Virus record (IMG/VR): IMGVR_UViG_3300030222_000031
Coordinates: 1 to 36,178 of that record
DNA from: a virus
Direction: 5' to 3' (one strand)
Length of the DNA stretch: 36,178 bases
Under the pieces are notes generated by a model, which ran no database searches, had not been told where the DNA came from, and worked only from the letters and a program-made list of their open reading frames with translations. This document shows, one piece after another, positions 32,108-36,178 of the stretch. How positions within the stretch are numbered: position 1 is the first letter of the stretch; every line of letters starts with the position of its first letter. Both the position numbers and the translations under genes were made by a program.

Positions 32108-32570
32108 CTTGATCGAAAAATTCGATCCGCGAATTTTAAGACGCGCCGCCGCCGATGAAACGGAAGAAGAACTGTTCTGGACCTTTGAAAGGTATCAGGG
32201 CGCATTTGAAACCCACTACAGCGGGTTTTCCGACGTTCTTCTGGTCGGTCACTATGCCTATCAGGAAACCGATTCACCCGACTTTCTATCGGTCGGCAAA
32301 AACTCGCTGATGCGGCGCAAGATCTGCCCCGAGTTTGGCAAAGACCCCACCAAGGCCCGCAGGTCGATGGGCAAGCCGTTCCGTGATTTTGTGAAATCGG
32401 GACATTTGCTTGCCCATCACACAGGCCAGCCAGTCTTTGAAATCATCAGCACACTGGTTGTCACACGGCACAACCGCGTCCGTTGTGACTACAGGCGCTT
32501 GATCTTGCCGGTCCACACGCGAACCGGCAAGAAACTGTTGCTCACCTATTGCGGTGAGTTCAAAAGCTGA
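32097..32570 (+). CDS. PAS-like sensory domain protein
   Basis: A 157-residue single-domain protein. The pattern FSDVLLVGHYAYQETDSPDFLSVGKNSL, GKPFRDFVKSGHLLAHHTGQPVFEIISTLVVTRHNRVRCDYRRLILPVHT with alternating strands resembles the PAS-like proteins common in alphaproteobacteria, where they give a fixed start near FDPRILRR. No output domain is attached. Its end overlaps the end of the opposing GNAT gene by 25 bases. A link to quorum or redox signals is speculation. Confidence 0.55.
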   Translation: MSDDLIEKFDPRILRRAAADETEEELFWTFERYQGAFETHYSGFSDVLLVGHYAYQETDSPDFLSVGKNSLMRRKICPEFGKDPTKARRSMGKPFRDFVKSGHLLAHHTGQPVFEIISTLVVTRHNRVRCDYRRLILPVHTRTGKKLLLTYCGEFKS

Positions 32571-33229
32571 TCCGCCAGCCCTTCCAGGCTCCCACGATCC
32601 GCCGCGCAAAGGGCAAGGCCATCCGGCCATTTTTCGGGAAACACGTCGAAATTCAACCCGCTGCGGACCAGTGTTTTGAAGCCCCACCGCAGCGCGTTCC
32701 CGTTGTCCAGATCAGGACGGCGCATCCAGCAATAAGCCCAATCCGGGCGCCATCGCAAAGCCGCACTGATCATGGCAAACCGCATCAGGCGTGTTGCCAG
32801 CCCCTGCCCCCGGCACTGTGGCGAAACCCATAACCCGCCAACATAGCAAAGCCGCCCCGAGATCTTCTTGAATTCGGCCGGCTGGTCTTCCGAGACAATC
32901 GCACGGCCACCGCCCGGCGCACGGTAAAGCCGGGACCACTGGCATTTGAGCAGGCCCAACAGATCCGCATCCAGCGTGTCTTCAAGCTTGGTGGCCACAA
33001 CCGCAATGACTTCGCCGGTCTTGCCATGGCGCACAAAGAAGAAATAGGCGCCGCCTGTCACCAGATCAAAAAGACCTTCCGCGAAGTGAACGGTAAACCC
33101 GGCCACTTCAGGCGGCAGAAGCTCCAGGGCGTGCCCGGCATCGCTGGTGTCAAGAATTTCAAGATCCGCCCCGGCAAAATCATCAATCACGGATTTTAGC
33201 GCCCGAATCGGCACAACCAGACTTTTCAT
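32546..33229 (-). CDS. GNAT-family acetyltransferase
   Basis: A 227-residue N-acetyltransferase. The acetyl-CoA motif A lies at about 130-150 (GGLWVSPQCRGQGLATRLMRFA, where RGQGLA is the Q/R-x-x-G-x-G/A loop). The N-terminal half is a non-conserved region (MKSLVVPIRALKSVIDDFAG). The ATG at 33229 has GGAGGTG 10 bases upstream, which decides the start against a longer frame to 33346. It is alone on the minus strand within the plus-strand early region, and its 3' end overlaps the PAS-like gene. Substrate unknown; it may act on a host or phage protein or small molecule. Confidence 0.8.
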   Translation of the reverse strand: MKSLVVPIRALKSVIDDFAGADLEILDTSDAGHALELLPPEVAGFTVHFAEGLFDLVTGGAYFFFVRHGKTGEVIAVVATKLEDTLDADLLGLLKCQWSRLYRAPGGGRAIVSEDQPAEFKKISGRLCYVGGLWVSPQCRGQGLATRLMRFAMISAALRWRPDWAYCWMRRPDLDNGNALRWGFKTLVRSGLNFDVFPEKWPDGLALCAADRGSLEGLADQLLNSPQ

Positions 33230-33357
33230 TTTCGTTAACACCTCCAATAGGTTGGGCAATCTATCCACAACACCCCACAACCTACGCGGCAAACTGGAAT
33301 TGACAACACTTCGCTTTCGCTCAATTTTCTTCACTGTGGAAAACACGGGATATGGAC

Positions 33358-33609
33358 ATGAGCGAACAGGGTTTTTCTAAAGCAATTCAGAAACTTAATG
33401 AGTACCGAATGACTTTGAAGCGGTTTCCGGCGGGGATGGTTGTCAAGTTTGCAGACAATGCACCCGATGACTGCATTATTCCGATTGCCATTGTGGATAG
33501 TACCGCCGCGCTTTCGGCAACACGGGTTGTCTACCTGTCCAGGTGCGGGACCCCCACGCTCCATATCGCCGCTGAATCCGATCTGAAACCGTTAGGCGAG
33601 CAGACATGA
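33358..33609 (+). CDS. Small hypothetical protein, first gene of early operon
   Basis: An 83-residue protein (MSEQGFSKAIQKLNEYRMTLKRFPAGMVVKFADNAPDDC) with a strand-rich second half. GGGA lies 7 bases before the ATG at 33358; ATG 33352 is 6 bases upstream. A TTGACA at 33300-33305 may be the -35 of a promoter, without a good -10. No family recognised. ATGA overlap with the next gene. Confidence 0.55.
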   Translation: MSEQGFSKAIQKLNEYRMTLKRFPAGMVVKFADNAPDDCIIPIAIVDSTAALSATRVVYLSRCGTPTLHIAAESDLKPLGEQT

Positions 33610-33935
33610 AAGAGCATGAAAAACAGGGGCCGGGGAACCACGCCGGACCCGATACACCGGAAAGGGCATCAATACTTCGCAGCTTCGAGCCCTTTACTGA
33701 AGCCATCACCGAAAAGATTTGGCGGCTGCCCATCCCGTTCGAACAACGGGCAAACATCGCAATCACCGTTTCGGGCTTGATTGTCGGAAACATCGCCGGG
33801 CGCTTCGCAAGTCAGCACTTCACGGAAAGCCTGTTCGCCGCCGCACAAACGGCGGCACCTGACCAAGACCGCACCGAAGATCCAGCCAACCCGAACACAA
33901 GGCAGAAAGGGACCGGCGATGACGCAAGCAAATGA
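33606..33935 (+). CDS. Small hypothetical protein with possible membrane segment
   Basis: A 109-residue protein. Residues about 48-65 (ANIAITVSGLIVGNIAGRF) are moderately hydrophobic; both ends are polar (EKQGPGNHAGPD; DPANPNTRQKGTGDDASK). ATGA-coupled to the previous gene and overlapping the GapR-RMF gene by 17 bases. No family recognised. Confidence 0.55.
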   Translation: MKEHEKQGPGNHAGPDTPERASILRSFEPFTEAITEKIWRLPIPFEQRANIAITVSGLIVGNIAGRFASQHFTESLFAAAQTAAPDQDRTEDPANPNTRQKGTGDDASK

Positions 33936-34521
33936 CAAGAAATCTGGAACCGGCAAGAAACCGGAAGGCAAAGCGGAAACCAAGGCGCAAACCAAGACCG
34001 CACATGAAACCGCCGCGAAGCCGTCCGGCAACACAACGAACGACGCCACCGCGCCCGGCTCGAATTCCCAAGCCCTTGTTGCCGACCAGCTCCGCGCCAT
34101 CGTGGCGGAAGTGAAGCGGCTTAACGCGGAAAAGCGCGAGATTGAAGCCGATCTGAAGGAAACCCTCAAGGGGGCAAAGACCATCGGTTTCGACACAAAG
34201 GCCATTCAACTCTTTATCCGCCGTGAAGGCATGACCCCTGAACAAATCAAGGCGGAAGAAGAACTTGAACGGCAGGCCGACCTTTACGCCGAAGTCGTCG
34301 AGCCGGAACTTTCCGAAGCAATGCGTAAGGGAATTCAAGCCGCTTCTGAAGGCTTGCCGGTGAGCGCGAACCCCTACACCAAGAAAAGCCCGAACCATGA
34401 CAAGTGGTTGGGTGCTTGGCAGATGCAGCATGTGACCATGGCATCCGCCGAAAAAGACAGCCCCGAAGAACAAGAACAACAGACCACGGAACCGAACGAA
34501 GAAGCACAGACCGCCGCGTAA
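33919..34521 (+). CDS. GapR-like (DUF2312) and ribosome modulation factor-like fusion
   Basis: A 200-residue protein. Residues 1-50 are a Lys/Thr/Ala-rich flexible tail. Residues about 52-125 match the GapR/DUF2312 coiled-coil (LRAIVAEVKRLNAEKREIEADLK then GAKTIGFDTKAIQLFIRR and ERQADLYAEV); GapR in Caulobacter binds overtwisted, AT-rich DNA ahead of moving polymerases. Residues about 132-168 (MRKGIQAASEGLPVSANPYT, then DKWLGAWQ) match the core of ribosome modulation factor (G-x2-A-x2-G...NPY...W-x-x-AW). The end is acidic. One chain would thus join nucleoid and ribosome binding. The ATG at 33919 has AAGGGA 7 bases upstream. Confidence 0.8.
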   Translation: MTQANDKKSGTGKKPEGKAETKAQTKTAHETAAKPSGNTTNDATAPGSNSQALVADQLRAIVAEVKRLNAEKREIEADLKETLKGAKTIGFDTKAIQLFIRREGMTPEQIKAEEELERQADLYAEVVEPELSEAMRKGIQAASEGLPVSANPYTKKSPNHDKWLGAWQMQHVTMASAEKDSPEEQEQQTTEPNEEAQTAA

Positions 34522-34537
34522 AGTTCCCCACCAACTA

Positions 34538-34568
34538 GGCGGCAAACCGGGTTTGCCGCCCTTTTTTT
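34538..34568 (+). terminator. Rho-independent terminator inside plus-strand operon
   Basis: A perfect 10-bp stem GGCGGCAAAC / GTTTGCCGCC with a 3-base loop, followed by T7. It lies 17 bases past the GapR-RMF stop and 20 bases before the ATG at 34589. Confidence 0.92.
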
Positions 34569-34588
34569 ATCCAGCTTCAGGCGAACCG

Positions 34589-35044
34589 ATGGAAACACCA
34601 CTTCAACAACTCAGATTGGCCGCATCCCCGTACAAGGCGGAAGGGCACACGGTCTGGAAGCTTCAACAAAACGTTCCTTGCCGTGGTTCCGACCTTCACT
34701 TTCTGCCCTTCCGGGTTTGCGAAGTAGATCCGAGCACCGAAAACCCCGAGCAAGTTGCGCGCATGATTGCCGACGCCTTGAACGTCCACGAAGTCTTGCG
34801 CACGACCAAGACCGAAGCTGGACAGGATGCCGTCAAGCACTGGATCAAATGGGCTTGCCGGATGCAGGCGCATGAAACGGCAGACGATCCGAACGCCGCT
34901 CTCGATGAATGGCGCGATATCGAAGCAAGAACGGCCATCATGATTGGCCGGTTTGGCCTTGTTGCCGCAATCCAGGACACGTGCCGCCGCATGGCCGAAC
35001 GCCTGCCCAATCCCTGCAAAATCGCGACGGACAAGACCCCATGA
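34589..35044 (+). CDS. Hypothetical early protein
   Basis: A 151-residue protein, MLQ-less start METPLQQLRLAASPYKAEGH, then FRVCEVDPSTENPEQVARMIADALNVHEVL and a helical end (AMIGRFGLVAAIQDTCRRM region). The ATG at 34589 is chosen since the alternative upstream lies in the terminator. It is ATGA-coupled to the next gene. No family recognised. Confidence 0.6.
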   Translation: METPLQQLRLAASPYKAEGHTVWKLQQNVPCRGSDLHFLPFRVCEVDPSTENPEQVARMIADALNVHEVLRTTKTEAGQDAVKHWIKWACRMQAHETADDPNAALDEWRDIEARTAIMIGRFGLVAAIQDTCRRMAERLPNPCKIATDKTP

Positions 35045-35364
35045 CGACACCAGACCCACACGGTGCGGGCGACAAGACCAATCTTGCATATAACCGCGCA
35101 CGAAATGAGTTCTTGAAAGCCTTCACCCGGTCACTGGATGAAAAAGAACTGATGGCCCTTCCCGTTGCCGATCGCTACGCGGTTCTTGTGACGGCCAGTC
35201 TTGAAGCCCTGTTTTCGATTTGCTTTGCGGACCTGAAGAACGTGTCCCAAGCCAGCATTCGTGCCGTCATGATGCAGAACATCACCGTTGCTGAAGCCAT
35301 CGCAAAAAGCCGTTTCAACAAGGAAGAACGCGGGCCGGAAAAGCAACCGGCCCGCCCGCATTAG
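35041..35364 (+). CDS. Hypothetical early protein, helical
   Basis: A 107-residue helical protein (NRARNEFLKAFTRSLDEKEL, then DRYAVLVTASLEALFSICFADLKN). Its ATG overlaps the preceding stop (ATGA). No family recognised. The composition suits a small regulator. Confidence 0.58.
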   Translation: MTTPDPHGAGDKTNLAYNRARNEFLKAFTRSLDEKELMALPVADRYAVLVTASLEALFSICFADLKNVSQASIRAVMMQNITVAEAIAKSRFNKEERGPEKQPARPH

Positions 35365-35388
35365 GACTTGCTTCCGGGACGCTTCAAC

Positions 35389-35661
35389 ATGATCGGCCTG
35401 CTTACTCTCAACAACCACAAGGGCGATGCAATCGCAGCTTTTGTTCTTGGGCATGTCGCACCCGCAAGAGCCTTCACGCAAGGCGAAAAGGCTTACATTG
35501 CATCCCGCTTGTGCGTTGACGTTTCGAACCTGCCAGACGTGGCAACGGTCAAGCACTTTTACATTCAACGCACACACCCCAGCCGTTCTGACTGTGATGA
35601 ATGGCAACGTTGTGCCCCGCACGCTTACGGCGCGGTCGCGGTGACCGGATACATTTTTTGA
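35389..35661 (+). CDS. Hypothetical early protein
   Basis: A 90-residue protein (MIGLLTLNNHKGDAIAAFVLGHVAPARAFTQGEKAYIASRL) with three cysteines in its second half. The ATG at 35389 follows a GGGAC 9 bases upstream. No family recognised. Confidence 0.5.
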   Translation: MIGLLTLNNHKGDAIAAFVLGHVAPARAFTQGEKAYIASRLCVDVSNLPDVATVKHFYIQRTHPSRSDCDEWQRCAPHAYGAVAVTGYIF

Positions 35662-35670
35662 GGACATGGC

Positions 35671-35856
35671 ATGCCCTCAAGAGAAGCGACGAGAAAAGAG
35701 CGGGACAAAAAGGCTTTGCGAGCCTTGGGCACGGCCGTTTTAAAGATCGGATCAATGGCTGAACAAGCCTTCGAGCGTGCGCTTGCCATTCATGAGGAAC
35801 AGGCAAAACGGGACCACCTTGTTGAACAGGCGAGAAAGTTTGCCGATCAGAAATGA
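35671..35856 (+). CDS. Small helical protein at right end of prophage
   Basis: A 61-residue charged helix (MPSREATRKERDKKALRALG...HLVEQARKFADQK), likely coiled coil. AGGA precedes the ATG at 7 bases. It is the last plus-strand gene before the repeat cluster. Confidence 0.55.
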   Translation: MPSREATRKERDKKALRALGTAVLKIGSMAEQAFERALAIHEEQAKRDHLVEQARKFADQK

Positions 35857-35896
35857 CGTTTTATGCATTTTCAATCGCAGTTCAAAAAATATTTCA

Positions 35897-35927
35897 GGGG
35901 CACTTTTGGGGCACTTTTTGGGGCACT
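35897..35927 (+). repeat. Triplicated GGGGCACT octamer, possible integrase arm sites
   Basis: Three copies of GGGGCACT at 35897-35904, 35908-35915 and 35920-35927, joined by T-runs. Spacing is 11 and 12 bases, about one helical turn, so all face the same side of DNA. In the circular phage this spot would lie next to the integrase gene, so they may be arm-type integrase sites with attR close by. Confidence 0.55.
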
Positions 35928-36039
35928 CGGGTAGTATTCCACTCAAGAAGAAAGCTCATAATTAGTTTATTTTTCATATACTTAAGGCTATATAACGTCA
36001 AAATACGTCGACTTCTACTCAGGGAGCCACTCTTTTTTC

Positions 36040-36178
36040 TGTCCAGCCCGAAGACATAGGTGACAGTTTGTACCGGAGACATGGGTTACAACCTCGTGCC
36101 GAACGGGTTGTCGATTGTCTGTAATGTTCTTTGGTCCAGATCGATGTATCCCAGATCATAGCTCATGAAGCTGAGCAG
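36040..36178 (-). mobile_element. IS481-like insertion sequence, 3' end
   Basis: The end starts TGTCCAGCCCG at 36040. Two subterminal imperfect repeats follow (AAGACATAGGTGACAG at 36051 and GGAGACATGGGTTACAA at 36075), a form typical for IS481 ends. The element extends out of the window. Confidence 0.7.
36086..36178 (-). CDS. IS481-family transposase, C-terminal fragment at window edge
   Basis: The last 30 codons, read from the right edge to a TAA at 36086-36088: LLSFMSYDLGYIDLDQRTLQ then TIDNPFGTRL. The YDLGYID...DNPFGTRL end is characteristic of IS481 transposases. The rest lies beyond the window. Confidence 0.82.
   Translation of the reverse strand: MLSFMSYDLGYIDLDQRTLQTIDNPFGTRL

Noticed and set aside
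33300-33328. TTGACA as promoter of the 33358 operon
   Set aside because: The -35 is perfect, but at 16-18 bases spacing no acceptable -10 is present (AATTTT at best).
1-36178. CRISPR arrays, tRNA or rRNA genes
   Set aside because: No regular spaced repeats and no tRNA-like or rRNA-like sequence was seen on reading both strands.

Overview
The window is an almost complete temperate siphophage-like prophage in an alphaproteobacterium, running from a tyrosine integrase that begins at base 1 to a cluster of repeats near 35.9 kb. An unrelated insertion sequence follows at the right edge. The host assignment rests on GC-rich codon use, a tail module built like that of alphaproteobacterial gene transfer agents (GTAs; DUF2163, DUF2460, NlpC/P60, GTA TIM-barrel protein), and a GapR-like (DUF2312) protein. 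No 16S rRNA or clear host gene is present, so the genus cannot be named; a Rhizobiales/Rhodobacterales-type host is my inference.

Layout. 1-1532: integrase and a coupled small gene. 1.75-3.53 kb: accessory genes (a DUF2384 toxin-binding-domain protein, a small hypothetical, and an operon ending in a RadC-like protein) with a near-consensus promoter at 2433-2461. 3.8-5.3 kb, minus strand: lysis cassette (GH108 muramidase with a C-terminal membrane anchor, overlapping inner and outer spanins, small membrane protein). 5.4-7.4 kb: two convergent HNH-nuclease genes, an HNH-HIT fusion and an SRA-like-HNH protein, which look like defence cargo. 7.5-18.7 kb, minus: tail genes, interrupted by a cargo gene at 12.4-13.3 kb. 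18.7-27.6 kb, minus: neck, capsid (protease-capsid fusion), portal, gpW-like connector, GpA-type large terminase and Nu1-like small terminase. 27.7-28.2 kb: a membrane-protein cargo gene between two near-identical terminators. 28.4-31.0 kb, minus: early/replication genes (DNA methyltransferase, DUF6456-like protein, O-like initiator). 31.1-31.25 kb: divergent control region with palindromes. 31.3-35.9 kb, mostly plus: repressor, PAS-like protein, GNAT enzyme (minus), a GapR-RMF fusion and small unknown genes. 35.9-36.2 kb: triplicated octamer and the end of an IS481-like element.

How it works together. The packaging and head genes are lambda/HK97-like and the tail is GTA-like, so the virion genes are mosaic. 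Most minus-strand structural genes overlap by ATGA or lie a few bases apart, as expected for one long late transcript. Strong rho-independent hairpins nevertheless sit just before several start codons inside the late transcript, and one does so in the plus-strand early transcript, which suggests antitermination or regulated read-through.

Most interesting: the HNH-HIT plus SRA-HNH cargo pair with a 16-bp direct repeat at both edges; a GapR-RMF fusion; a candidate -1 frameshift (A AAA AAC) joining two tail-assembly-chaperone reading frames; a terminator-bracketed membrane-protein cassette; and a RadC-like protein that has lost its metal-binding motif. All calls are from reading the sequence; no database search was run.
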